DNA of 64,000 nt, taken from NCBI GenBank assembly GCA_030141605.1, contig JAQGDQ010000036.1, forward strand, positions 372,001 to 436,000, written 5' to 3'. The position numbers and the translations under genes were made by a program. The DNA is from Tubiluchus corallicola. Taxonomy: Eukaryota > Priapulida > Priapulimorpha > Priapulimorphida > Tubiluchidae. Below, piece by piece: positions 37,600 to 50,650 of this stretch (positions are counted from its first letter, which is position 1; every line of letters begins with the position of its first letter). The notes beneath the pieces are model-generated. The model saw only the letters and a list, made by a program, of their open reading frames with translations. It was not told the origin of the DNA and ran no database searches.

Positions 37600-38420
37600 T
37601 ATTTGTGTCCAAAAGTATTTGTGACGCGCTGTGCATTTATGTCAATATGTCGCGCGTCTATTTCTTTGTTCAAATGACCAATGTTTCCGTGTCAAAACAT
37701 CCTACGTCCAAAAATCTTGCGTCTAAACATCATTGTCTAAAATATTCATGTGTCTGCAGTTACTGTGTATCTGTTGCTCCGAGTGCACTGTTAGGGCTAA
37801 ATACATTGGATATGTTGTCGTCAAATGTCGCTGACACACTCATATTGTGTTTCTCCCAATTATCGTTTCTCCCATCACTTTTTGAAGTGGGATTGTCAAC
37901 TCGAACGTCAAACTTCGATCTAGCCAGCAGGATTGAGCAGGTAGTTAGACATAACCACGCATACAGATTGATTGGACACTACTAGGTAGGCGCTAGACTG
38001 GTAGGAGGGTAAATAGGTAGAGTAATACATAGTCAGTTGGCAGGCAGGCAGGCAATTAAATTTCGACAGTCTTAGGAACATGTAGAAAAACACACAGAGA
38101 CGTGTAACTAAGCAAAAAATAGACAAGTACAGGTTTGTTGGTAGGTGGACAAGTAGGTGGGCCGGTAGGTAGACACTGAAAGAGGTAGATAGATAGATAA
38201 ACAGGTAAACATACAGATCAAAGATAAAGGGCATGAAGAACAATTACGGATGGATCAATGAATGAACATAATGCCCAAACGTTCTGTGCTCCAAAGTCGA
38301 CAATCAAATGTGCAATGCTCAAGTGTCCACTGCCCAAAACATCCGCTGTTCAACTGCCAATTGTTCAAGCTATCCACTGCGCAAATGTCTGTTACCTAAA
38401 ATGTTTACCTAAAGCTTTAC
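37600..38420. repeat. cryptic minisatellite-like blocks (GTCYAAAACATC and TAGGTAGG)
   Basis: 37605-37745 and 38265-38400 repeat a 10-15 base phrase like GTCTAAACATCATT or CTGCCCAAAACATCC with changing bases. 37980-38240 between them is rich in TAGG/CAGG tetranucleotide steps (GGCAGGCAGGCAGG, TAGATAGATAGAT). No host gene seen. Confidence 0.6.
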
Positions 38421-39724
38421 AGGTGGCTACTACACTACTGACCCTTTCAAAACTTGGTTTCTAAACTTTCCGCCTTCATAATTCGCAAATCGTGTCGTGA
38501 GTCACGACATAAATAAAAATTTCATCCATGATAGAGCTCAGACTGTTTTAAACTGGAGAAAGAAAAATTTCCATGCGATAAAATGAATAATGGATAAGGT
38601 ATATACATCAAAAGTTAAAATCTGATGCAAAGCAAGAGTCCCATGAAGTCACAAACGTAATCATGCACCTAGTTGCTGTTTTTCTAATTTTTGTTCCTAG
38701 AATGATTTCATGATTTAAAGCACGCCTACGACTAAAATCGTTTAACTGCAAATAAAAAACTGCCAGTAAAAAGTTACAAAATTTCAGACAACTTTAAAGC
38801 TTGAATAAATTGAGACTATGACATATACGCATGTATAACGCAAGATTTATCGGTGAAGAATTACAGTGCTGCTTCTCGTTCTGAAATCTAATAAAGCGCT
38901 ATAAAAAACAAAAGTTGAAAGAAAATATCGACAGTGTCATTTCTTTTACATGTACCATACAAAAAATAGTGTCTGAAAATAAAACTTTAGTTTCCCAAGT
39001 ATTTAGAACGCTAAGTGAAAACGTGTGGCAATTCGGGAAAAGTCATGCAGCATAGTAGGCCAATGTGTAGCACATAGAAAAGTTTTGCTGATAAAAACGA
39101 ATATTGCGGAAAAATTTAATTTTATCGGCGCATGGTCACCTGGGTTGGGAAATAAAAATAAACATTTCGATCGCTTTCATGCTTTTCCATCTAGGCTAGA
39201 GTCTACAATTGTGTGACCAATTTGAACTTTCCTAGAATTTTTTTTGCCAGAAAAAACACTTCTCAGAAAAAAAATAGTCCCGGATTTTTTCAGGAATTGC
39301 CATTTACTAGATATCACGCGATCGAAAGTACGACGAAAATATTATAGTTTATTCTAAAATTTGGCCATCTCGTTCAGCAGTTCGGTTAAGCAAGAAAGTA
39401 GATCTCTAACATCAGAACAATTAGACACAAGATAGCGAACCAGATTGATCTTTGACATAACTACACCCATCATACTGAGTACTTGGTTTTAGTGTAAAAT
39501 AGCCGCAGCCAGAGCCTCATTACTCATTTTATTATTGCTATCGCTGTTGTTGTTGTTACTGTTGTTGTTACTGCTGCTGCTTTTGTTGTTGAGGCAGACT
39601 AACGATAAAGTAACTTTTGAGCTGCTGTAATTCAGCTTGGGAGTGTCCCACAGAAGAAAAGGAGCAGCGATAAAACTAAGCTTGCGTAACTGCTTCGGAT
39701 TCCATTGATGAAAATTGATCTCGT

Positions 39725-39945
39725 ACTTGTTCACTTCGGGGTGAGCAGGATACTTAAGTAATCTGGGTGTGCGGGATACTTAAGTAATCTGGGTGTACGC
39801 TTGACTCCCATGACACCCAGTTATTTCACTCGTTTATGGAGGATAAACATGCATCCCAATGTGGCAGTGACACTTCTACCTGCTCAGTATTTCATCTTAG
39901 ACGATTATCCTTGGTCCTGAGCTAGGATCCGATCCTGCCACAAAT
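39725..39945 (+). mobile_element. truncated copy of the 5S-SINE body, with a 28-bp tandem duplication
   Basis: 39840-39945 (GGATAAACATGCATCCCAAT..CTCAGTATTTCATCTTAG) matches the body of the 5S-SINE at 35060-35125. No secure 5S head is visible; GTACTTG..GGGTGAGCAGGATAC could be a residue of the C box. Before it, a 28-bp unit containing GGATACTTAAGTAATCTGGG is present twice in tandem (about 39745-39801). Confidence 0.45.
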
Positions 39946-40065
39946 ATCATTAATTAGTACGCCAGCCATTGAGTGCTGAAGGGGCATAAACAGGGGGAAA
40001 GAGAAAAGGGCAGGAAAGGGCGAGACAGATAGACAAAGAGCGAGCGAGAGTGACAGTGAACGAGC

Positions 40066-40070
<5 letters not shown>

Positions 40071-40098
<28 letters not shown>
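40071..40098. repeat. (GA)n microsatellite
   Basis: Short GA tract inside a longer purine-rich strand (39975-40150). Confidence 0.9.
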
Positions 40099-40101
<3 letters not shown>

Positions 40102-40399
40102 TGGAGAGAGACAGCAAGAGACAAAGAGAGGAAAGGGAAGAGAGAGGGAGAGTTATCAAAGGTTTACCTTATAAAAAAGAGCACGTCTTGCAATTACCGT
40201 TATTTGTCAGAAAACCTTTCTAGGAAATACTTTTTCTGTGAAACAAGCTTTTCTAAGAAAGATACTTTCTGGGATTTTTGGGGAAATTTTTTCTGCGAAG
40301 TTATTTCTTTCTGAAAAGAAATTCTGTGGAACAGATCAAAATCGTTGATATTCTTAGTTTACCTCTTTCAGGCCTTCTTGGTAGAGCGATTGGGATCTC

Positions 40400-43000
40400 A
40401 TGGGTGAATACTGCCAATATGGCCTGTATCGGTCAGTGCAGGATGTAAAATTTCGTGAATACAAGCCTCTCTTTTGAAGACGCCATGCTTCCTTCGGTGC
40501 ATTCATAAGGTAATACATGAATTAATTTTTTCACAACCTTGGAGAAGTTCGTCCATACAAAAAGAATTTAGCATAGCAACACGTCTTGACACGGCGACAG
40601 AGTTGCCATTTGTTTAAAAGGGGCTAGCACATTTTTTTATTTATCAGTGTAGAATGAATTGCCCCATGTTCTTCCTAAATCAGTTCGGTGGCGCATGTCT
40701 AAAGCCTCAACGGAAATTGAAAAACCGGTGTACCAGTTTTAAATTGACCCCAAAATTAACCAGCACACCCATGGTAATTTGAAACTAGGTTTACATTACC
40801 TCCACTAGGTTCAAATTACCTCCCAATCTTCACGGTCAGCTATGATCGTGTACTACATACAAAAAAGTGTACGCCAGCAAATGCTAAAGTGCACAGACGT
40901 AAGAAGTGGCAGATTGCCAACCCAGCTTAGTAATATTAGAAAGAAGGGTTACGTGTCCTGTGTTGTCTCAGTAAGAGTACACAGACTTTGTAATGAAAAT
41001 TCTACTCTCCTTGCGAGCCACACGTATGCTAACATTTCCATATTCTCAAAATTAATGACATTAACAAGTCTAAAAGTACATGTTTTACACAAGGTATTAA
41101 ATAATTTTTTGCCAAATATTTTAACGATTTTTTATTTGTAAAAAAGTTATTCATAGGCATAAAATTAGGCAGACAAATGATTGATTACTGCACCTTTTTC
41201 CTAAATGGAAAACGAATGTATTGAACATTTTAATTAGATATACTGGTACCATCGAATAAAACAAAGAATGTGGCATTAAATAATAAATAACGTTAAATAT
41301 GATAAGTAATAAAATAATAATACCGCAAACCCCGAAGATCTACAACATTTTAAAGCTAAAAACAAACATTATCCAGTATTCATTAAAGGTGTCTTCCATT
41401 TAGTGTATAAATAAATATTTGTATGTGACGTGTTTTCAGCTACTAATTAGATTCCTCCATTTTTTTTCGTTTGTTTGCATGAACGTCAGAATTTATACTT
41501 TGTGTTAATTAACTTTTCCGCAAAATTATTTTTAAATCTTTACATCTGTAACGCAGCTAACGCTCGAGAAATCGCAGTTTTTAATTGCAACGAATTTACC
41601 TTTCAGGAAACGATTATTATCTGTAACTAAGAAATCATTGAACGGTGTTAGACTTTGTTTTTGGAGGGAATAATTTGGGGGTGGGGGAATGGGATATTTC
41701 TAATCTAGTTTTAAGATAGCCCAGGAGGCATTACGAATCTAGTTTAGATATACAGTACATACCCTCATAAGTTATAACTGATTTACGGGGTGGGGTATAA
41801 TGAATGGGGATACATTTAAATTGGAACGCCTGGTCTAATTGTCCAACATTCAGTTGGAAAAACAACTACTTAAATCGACAAATTTTATGAAAACAATTTT
41901 GCGTGTTTTTCACAAAACAACGGGCCTTCACAAATAAAAAATTAATATAAAATGAAGTATTTTAGAAGTACTTGCACTTGAACATCTGCTTAGTCGATTA
42001 GATCGTGTTTTCACTAATCTGAAGCTGTGACAGCTCACAATAGCATTTCAGAACTTTCACAACACATTTGCGTAATACGATTACAAACAACGCACGCACG
42101 ATCATAACTAGCCAAACAACATAAAAAAAATCGCGCACTAGCCCACGTCACGTCATATCACACCACAACACAATCATACACATTGTCAATAATATTATAT
42201 TTTTGATTGCATAAATGGACTAATTATCCTACACTCAATCTATATAAAGACGCATAGGTTTTCCTTCTAATTAGCAGTTTAATTAGCATAATGAGGTGAA
42301 ACGAATGCAAAATCACATGTCAACCAAAAATTAAGCATTTCAAAGTGTAATCTCCTACTAGTGAAGTGAATAAGAAGCAATTTATTATGTAACAAGGTTT
42401 GACCAAGCTTCTTAGCAGCAGCTCAAAGGTCAGAGTCAACACCGCCCAAGGTTTAATTAGCATGGTTTAATACATACTATGATAGAATGTTGGACTAGAA
42501 TCATGCTTGTTTAATGCGAACTTCTATATCTAATATTTTATGAACACCTTGATATAATGCTTAGTTTCCAGTTTATCACAGTATTCAAAACTCAGTCCGT
42601 CGAACTATGTACACTTTAAAGATAAACGTTTTTTGTCAGTTTTTTATTATCAACTGATAGTTCTTTACTATTAACAAATTAAGTCATTTGCTATCCGTAA
42701 CGCCCCTAACAACTTGAATATTAGCAAAAGCGGCATCAAGAACGGAACAACAGAATAGGCTATAGGCGTATAATAAATAGACAGGAAACAAAGACTGTGG
42801 GGCAGAAAGGCGGAAGGCAGGCAGGTAAATTTTAACGAGACGGAAGTTGAATTCACTCCATTTACCAACGTAGCGTGAAAGCAATCAGGTGTATTCCATA
42901 AAATGACCTTTGCATCAGGACCAGCGTATCGCGACAGAGTTATCATCGCGAATATATGTATTTAAAGATGTCTTTTTTCTTGGCGGTGGTAATCGTTAAG
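40400..43000. other. non-coding, nothing recognised
   Basis: AT-rich sequence without a supported gene. 42050-42180 is enriched in ACAA/CACG words. I see no clear element borders. Confidence 0.35.
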
Positions 43001-43004
43001 TCAT

Positions 43005-43655
43005 AGGCGTAGAAACCGGGCTGGAGGATAGCTGGAGCCTCCGGGATTCAGACAAACACATTTTTTCGGGCAATCATAAAATTTTTCGGGCACAGGCAAA
43101 ATGGACGAAAAAAACAAAATTATTTTTTTCATAAAGAGAAATCTCGAAATTTCTCCATGCCGCCAAATGAAATGCCCGAAATCTGGGCATTTTTTATCAT
43201 GGAGTAGGATGAGACAATTCCCGACTCAACGTTGACCTGCGCTTTTTCCGAGTATTTTTCGGACATAAATGGTTTAGCCCCTCTGGAAAAATCAGCCCGT
43301 AGGCCTTTGCATTAAACAAAGCTTTTTGAATCTGTGTGTTGTCGCGTGCCTTTGCATAATAATTACTATTTTGTGCCCGTTAATTGACTCCAGAAAAAAC
43401 ATTCAGTCAAAACACGAGCAAAAGGGTGGAGGGCTACAGTCCCCTAAATTCAGGCAAACACATTTTTCAGGCAATCACCAAATTTTTCGGGCACTCATGA
43501 AAGAAATTTTTTGATAAAAGGAAATCTCGAGATTTAACCTTGCCGACAAGTGAAACCCCCGAAATTCCCCACTCGAGCTTGACCCTGAATTGTTCGGGCA
43601 AAAGTGGTTCAACCATCCCCCACCCCCTCGAAAAATCGGCCCGTATGCCTATGCA
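43005..43655. repeat. diverged two-unit repeat with CATAGGCGTA-type ends
   Basis: Unit 1 (about 43010-43316) and unit 2 (about 43425-43655) share GACAAACACATTTTTTCGGG, CAATCATAAAATTTTTCGGG, GAAATCTCGA and AAAAATCRGCCCGTA. The left edge CATAGGCGTAGAAACCGGGC resembles the right edge reverse-complemented (CATAGGCATACGGGCCG), so the block may be one element with inverted ends and a partial internal duplication. Confidence 0.55.
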
Positions 43656-44810
43656 TTCAGTCACTGTGCAAATATAACCGGAAACATGTCGATTTGTAAA
43701 ACGTTGAGTTATACTGGTTGTGTTGTGCTGCATAAGACATGGTCAGATGTGGACAAAACTGTTTGTTTTATGATAGACTTATACAACTATACAACATGTA
43801 GACAGCAGCAGAGAACCTATAGGGTCCCTATTTTTCGAGTAGGTCGTACCGCCTTTGCCATTTGGTACAAAACCATTTTTACTTTAGAGACTGCATAGTG
43901 CACATATCTCTGGTCTACAAAACTCCAAGACAACACTAGTAAATGTTAAGGAGCAGCCGAGGTATTCAAACTTTATTTGCGATGGTACAAATTACAAAAA
44001 AAAACACTATTACAGATTTAAAAGAGGTCTAACTCAAAAGGGTTAGCTGGCTTTAAGTGCCTACAGGCTTTTCTGTGCTATGTCTAATCATTGTGAAATT
44101 ATGCCGCACTTAATAACTGTAAAGATATTAATTGTCATTAACTGTTCAGTCAGTTGATGCTCACGAAGTAACTTCCTGAGTTGTACTTTGTTGCAGGGGC
44201 TGACGCATGCTACTTGTGCTTACTACCATTCTTTGTTGAAAATTTATCGCCTTTATCTAAACATTCTGATAGCCATAACATCAAAATAAAAATATCAGTT
44301 TTTTGTTTAAAAATATCAGTTTTTTGTTTTGCAGGAGCAAATCTCATTTCGCTACTGTATTTCTAAAACATTTTTGCAGAAACAGGCCCTAAATAAAATT
44401 GAAATTGATATTCATGCAGACTTTTTTCATCTGAGATACAAAATCATTATTTTCTTTCAGAGAAAACTTATGCCCGCAACAGTTTAAACGGAAATTTACC
44501 ATCATGCAGATTTTTTTCATATGATGAATATGCTACTGCCTCATTTGGAGGAAGACAAAACGACGTATGATGGGCAAATGGGCAGCAAAATCCCACATAC
44601 TCTTGCATTCCGTTCATTTACCTTTATAGAGCATAGCTCCGAAATCAATGTACTGTAGAGATGTATGCTTTACACGTTTTTTTTGGGAGAATTATTTTTA
44701 CATAAGCGACTTTGTTAAATGTTCAACAGCAAAACACAACTAACTAAGCCAAGGAAACCTACATAAATTACCATAATAACATGGAGTAAAACGTATGTGA
44801 GACAAGATTT

Positions 44811-47800
44811 TGCAGACGCGGCGCTGAGGGCATTTTTAATGTTAAGCTCAATTTATAGCTGCCCAAATGGTACCTATGGCACGCTTACTTTAATGCACAG
44901 ACGAAAAAATACTGGTTAGGACGACCAGGGTGCAAGTTTTAGCATGACGTCACAAGCTCAACCTGCCTCGCTTCAGTTTGTTCCACAATCCACACGCGTG
45001 CATGGATATCCGCTGCTTTGTTATTGCAGCGAGGTTAAATAGTCCGTTTCCTGATCAGTCCTGCTTTTTTACTCACTGCCAGGTTGCACTGTGCTGCTCA
45101 AATAATACTTCCGAGAAAGCGTTGATCATTTTTGCGTTTTCCAAAGGAAAAATTATGAAAGAACACTGGATTCTTTAGATGCGACCGATGAGAAAAGAAC
45201 TGTGACAGCAATGAAAGAGTGTTCCATACACCTCCCGACGACAGTTTTGAGTCATAGCAGATGTGTATACTATTTGACTTAATGTGAGGTTCAAAAGGAA
45301 ACCGAAAACCTACTGCTGTTGTTTTCAATTATGTAGTTGAATAGTAGACAGCTAGACATGGATAACTACTGTTATTACAATCGTTTCATTCATTTGCATG
45401 AAAACGATGAGCTGCACAAGTCTCAATTAAAGCGCCCTTAAGAAATTGTACTCACAAATAAGTTGGCATGGCTTTAATTGAAATGTTTCTAAGAATTACA
45501 ATAGCAATATAATAAATCAATTATTATCATTGTAAAATACTCGAAAATTTAGTCAGTAATTCCTAACTTGAATTAAATGTAGTTTTCATGAAATTTAGCC
45601 AGAAGAGGTTAATTATTACAACGTTAAACAGAACGGCAATCATGGCCACTGAAGCTCTGCGACTACCCAATAAAGGTGGGCAAGACTTTCCACACACATC
45701 CGGAAGTTGCGCGCGGCCGTTTTTCGGGACGTGAGTTATAGCTGCGCATTGCCGGGCATGTTGTACTGTTGCACAGTCGGTAGTAGGGGCTAAGCGAGAA
45801 ACCCAAAATTTTTCCACAAAGTAATCGTGCTTTAAGTATTTAAACTTTACTAGGGTTGGTACAGCAATCACAACGGCAGGCAAATTATTACAATCGTTTG
45901 CTATTTTTACAGTAAATGAAAATTTATGAATATTCTAACTAAAAAGCTGATAACTATGTTCTCCAGTTTTTGAGTCAATAGCTACATACAAGGAATTTTC
46001 GGACAAAATGTTTTCTTTCTGGTCAGTATTTTATAATAAGACCTCTGTAGTATTTTTTTAATTTCAATGAGGTTAAAATCCATGCTGTATTAGTATCCTG
46101 AAATAATTAGTTTTACGCTAATTATCTGGTTATAATCATGGTTAAAACATGTAAATGAGGATTATGTAACTCGCACAGTCGATATAGGATCTCCCATGAA
46201 ATGGAACGAAATTTATTCCGTTGCCAGCCCTAAGAAACAATTAAAAAGATACAAAAGTTGCGAACGGCTACATGTTCAGCTAATGTAAATAGGTATGTCG
46301 CAGTTATGGTGTTTAAATGTTGAAAGGCAATACTTTGGTCTCGATTTGTAGTCCATTTGTGTTAAAACTTTGAAAGTTTGCCCAACGTTCTGCTTAATTA
46401 TAAAGCCGTTTTGGGCTACATGAAGTTGTAATTTCGTCTAAAAATAACTGCTGCTATAAAAAAAAATTGTGTAAATAAAAAATCACAGTTCGGTTAACTG
46501 CTGATTAGTTGTCATAATTATTTACTAAGAGTTGATGAATGTTGTCCCGATTTTCCCTGAGCGTGCTCACGTCACAACGGAGGCAGAGCAATAGACCACA
46601 TTTGTTTGTCGAAGGCGTTCGTGTTTTAAACGTGACAAACTTTTCGTGCTACACAGACCGGTTAACAGCACTGAATATACAATCTCTAGAAATAAGAAGA
46701 TGGGGTTTTGACTTGAAAGTGGTGTCCTTAAAGAACACAGTTATAAATTACATAAAAATTCTTGCAGGTTGAATGTATTTAAATTTTCCTCTGTGAAGAG
46801 AGTTATTGAAATTTGGAACTTCTTGCCACAAGAAATGGTAGTTGCTAACCCTTTGAAAACGTTTGATTCAAAATTTAAAAAAATGAACTCTTGCAAATTT
46901 AGTCACGAGTAATAACTTTGAGGCGCCTGTAAGAGCTTCTAGCCTTAGTGGCCGTCTCCATTCAACAAACTGTCTATATATATATACATATATTATACGC
47001 ACAAATTAAAATTTTTTACACTTATGCATTATTTCTATAACTGTATGTTTTATGTTGAAGGAATAACTACAATACAATGCAATTACTCTTCATGTATTAA
47101 CTCAGAAAGTTGCGGCTACCAGCGGCTTGTAGATCACAGGATGTAGTTCCCGAGAGTAACTCCAGTTACTCCACATACGGTCGTTCGTACAGCCTAAACC
47201 CACCTGGAACACCTTACAGATTCCATAGCTGCTGTACAGTTGATTGCTGTACAGTACAATAACTTAATTGCCTCCTTACTTGACACCTTCCCAAATTATT
47301 TTTGGCTGTCTGTGATGTATAATCTAGTGTAATTGGTGTAATTTCAGGGAGAAAATTTTACCTGTGATGTCACGCCAAAACTAATACAACATTTTTGCCT
47401 GTATAAAAATTCTCAATACATTGTTTGGTGTAATAAACCTGTGTGGAAAACTAGTCTGACACAGACTAATTTTAGAGTGCATTTTTTGTCTTTTTCCAGT
47501 ATTTAATTAGCCTTGTGTTTCGAGAATAGTTTGTGTTGCGCTGCGCAGCGCAGATCTTGAACACATACAAGGAAGGATTCTGGCTGACGACTCGGTATGT
47601 GCAGTTGTGTAGACATTAGTTCAAAATAAAGTGTGCTTTAGAATACTGAAAACTACAACAGCTTTTTTGGATCAAGGCTTAGATTAAATAATAATTACCT
47701 CGGATAATTAAATTTTGTTAAACATTCAAAGTTACGCGCGGCTCAGCAAACCAACTAAGATTGGCAATGCCGCCTTTTTGTCACAGCAATCTTCGCTTAA

Positions 47801-49190
47801 GCAAAACGTGCTCGACACGTAGGGAAGATCGCCTACCATTGCACAAACTGTGGTTAATTTGCGACGTAAGCGGCAGCTGTGTTCGGTTGCCGTTAATTAA
47901 CTTTCCAAGGTAATTTTTCAAATATTAGAAACTGTTAACTTTTATAGGCAAGAAAATGTATATTTTGGACAGTACATTAAAATGTCCAATCAACTGTCCA
48001 GTTTCGTTTTAATGCTCAGCAAAACAAACACGGCATGGCATAACTTTTGACAATAATACGCACTGGCCTGGCGCTTTATACGAAATGGAACTCAACTGTA
48101 CCATAACAAGAATCTTTGCAAAATATCAAGAGGTCAATGGCAAGCTGTTGCCGGTTGATGAAAAAACGTCTAGCTCCGAATCTGAGTCCGCTGACATTGT
48201 TTCTGTCATTTGGATTTCAATGAAAATAAATTTCATGTTGGAATGAAAAAATTTTCATGGAATTAGTCTGTGTGTAAAATTATTCTAATATAAACTAATT
48301 TTTGATGGTACATGTTGCAAAGTTGGTTTCAAAATTAGTATCACGAAGACTAATTACACTAAATAGTACAGCTTTTAAATATGGTATGGTGTAGTTCTCA
48401 GCAATGTCTAAACTACTTTTGACAGCCATCCACATTATGCCTTCAGTGTCTTTTAACAGATGTAATAAAATGGGGCGTATCACACTTATTTTGCATATGA
48501 ACATATGACATACAAAGATAATTACGTGAACCGCGCCAATTTACAAGATCCAGAAGGAATTTCACCCATTAATTGTTTTTCTTGTCATGCTAGTTTCGAT
48601 TATCCTAGTTTTCCTGACAATCCTAGAAATGTATCTATATAACTTAGGCCGCAATTACAGTATACTAATCTGGAACCTTTCACTACATGGAAAGGCAGGA
48701 AGACAAAATTTGTTTCCAAAAAACATCAACTTGAACACCGAAGGAGCGTGGGTGAACTTGAATGTGAAATAAGACGCGCTGTTGCGACTACACTTATTGT
48801 ACTAATGTTACGACCCAGACAAGCATGCACGGTTTCAAACAAGTCAGGTAAAAAGTAATTTAGATTAAAGCAGCTAGCTTACTAACGTGTAGTAAACTCA
48901 GAAAAAATAGACATTTACTACAGAAGAGCTGAAAAAAGACATTAAAATTACAACACTGACAAACGATAGCAGAATATTGCATAGGCAAGTTAAAAACTGT
49001 ATTATGACTGTATCAAGACCTTGGCATACATGCACAGTCCTGTATTTCCAGTAAGACAAAAATATATATAAAGGGTTTTATTTACGCAAGTCTACTGTTT
49101 AATTTTTACATCACTTTCACCTGCAAGTAACACCGCGCACAAATGTTCACACAATATTAGACCATTCCTAGTAGGGCATCAGCTTCGTTC
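44811..49190 (+). mobile_element. THAP-containing repeat block, long copy
   Basis: Its segments align in order and orientation with the short copy at 49755-50650: 44811-45360, 47265-47420 (CTCCTTACTTGACACCTTCC), 48360-48500 (AATGTCTAAACTACTTTTGA) and 49155-49175 (GACCATTCCTAG). Between them lie about 1.9 kb and 0.9 kb missing from the short copy, including a LINE 3' end. At 45076-45180 the plus-strand translation gives QVALCCSNN then IIFAFSKGK then KEHWIL, with stops after. This fits the start of a THAP zinc finger (C-x-C-SN, F-FPK, W). THAP-bearing transposons of the P-element type are the natural comparison, but I see no transposase core. Confidence 0.5.
46648..46912 (+). pseudogene. 3' end of a CR1/L2-like LINE ORF2
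   Basis: The translation gives YTDRLTALNIQSLEIRRWGF then DLKVVSLKN, and after a gap RLNVFKFSSVKRVIEIWNFL then PQEMVVANPLKTFDSKF and a stop. This is the usual C-terminus of chicken-repeat/L2-type LINE reverse transcriptases (Y-eRL--L-l-sLe-RR, then FS-RV---WN-LP--VV-A-sl--Fk). It is a 5'-truncated, frameshifted copy lying inside the THAP repeat block. Confidence 0.75.
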
Positions 49191-49439
49191 TGTCAACCAA
49201 TAGGTTCTGCCGTCTGTATTAATTCTTATTTACGTCTGGATATGTATGTGCTGAATGCCATTATTTGTATATAATACGCGATTTTCTCGGTTACTGCGGA
49301 ACCGTTTGTGTCGAATTACATATCAAACCATCTCAGTTTATCGCAGCCCAACAGAAGACTCTTTTCGATTTCGATCTAGGCCTACGGGAGGAACGGGGCA
49401 CGAAAAATTGCAAAAACAGCCCTATTTGTCTGTTTTTTT

Positions 49440-49510
49440 TTTCGCAAACTGAGATCTCCAGAACTGGACCACGGAAGGTGGTCCAGCTCTTCAGATCTCA
49501 TTTTGCGAAA
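49440..49510. repeat. 33-bp inverted repeat with 5-base spacer
   Basis: Left arm 49440-49472 starts TTTCGCAAACTGAGATCT and ends CTGGACCAC. Right arm 49478-49510 pairs at 29 of 33 positions around the spacer GGAAG. It is a strong potential hairpin in either strand. No T-tract terminator or gene end is evident. Confidence 0.75.
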
Positions 49511-49754
49511 GAGCATCCAGCGTAGAGTGTAACAGACATAGTTTGATATCCCAGGAGGCCCAGGGAAGGGTTTTCCCGGACCCACCTGATTTTTGAAATT
49601 AATTTTTAACAAATACAATGCTGATAAAAACGCTCTAGCGGAGAGAGGGCTACGGCTCTTTAAAAAGAGGAAGAACTAGAGCCCTAGTTAGCAAGCAATA
49701 CTGATTATGCCGTATAAAACTTGGAAATTTAAACTCCTAACATGATAATCGTTA

Positions 49755-50650
49755 GCCTTCTACAGCAGCACTTGAGGGCATTTTTAAATTTTAATGTTTA
49801 GCTCAAATCTTAGGTTTGCCCCCACCTACTTCAATGCACTATATGCGATAGATGAAAAAGATAATAGTAGCGAGATATAGCCAATATGGCTTTCGAAAAT
49901 TTTAGGATGGTGTCACTGGTATGTTGTCCTGCACTGCATTATTATTATAGCCTGATTTTTTTCTATTCAGCGTTGTTTTTTATCATTCCTGCTTCTTAAA
50001 TGTCTCACTGCCAGGTTGTCTTGTGTCACTCAAATGAAGCCTCTGACAAAGAGTGATCATTTTACGTATCCGAAGAATAAAATGAGTGTAGAAAACATTA
50101 TTGTAGAATACAATCGGTAAACAGGTTCGAACAAACCTATATTAAAGCCTCTCCACAGAAGATAAACTTTAAATACAAAACTTATCTGCCGTATTGATAA
50201 AATTGTAAGAGAACAGTGGATTTTTAGGTGTGATCGACGAGAAATACGGAAATAGTTTAAATTTAAATTGATAGCCTCCTTACTTGACGTATTCAAAGAT
50301 TATTTTTGGTCGTTTGTGCTTCTGTTGTATAATTTGTGTAAATTCAACGAGGAAAAGTGTGATACAGTAGCATTTTTTGTGGTAGCATACGCGCGTACAT
50401 TGTTAAATACACTTCAGATACAAGTAACGTCACGGCAAACTAAAACTGTTTATTTTTACATGTGCAAAGCTTTTCGTCAATTTTTAAATATGGTTGGTTA
50501 TCACCAATGTCTAAACTACATTTTTTTGACACCCAGTCATATTTTGCCTTCTGCGCCACTTTAACGATAAATCTTTAAAAGAAGTTTAGATTAAACTGCA
50601 TAATTTTGAAAAAATAATCAGACCATTCCTAGCGCGCTATTCGTTAACTA
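49755..50650 (+). mobile_element. THAP-containing repeat block, short copy
   Basis: Homologous to the ends and parts of the middle of 44811-49190 (CTTGAGGGCATTTTTAA, ACTGCCAGGTTGTCTTGTG, TAGCCTCCTTACTTGAC, ACCAATGTCTAAACTAC, CAGACCATTCCTAG). A degraded THAP start (CQVVLCHSNEASDK) lies at about 50009-50050, followed by a stop. It is the shorter, apparently internally deleted relative. Confidence 0.5.
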
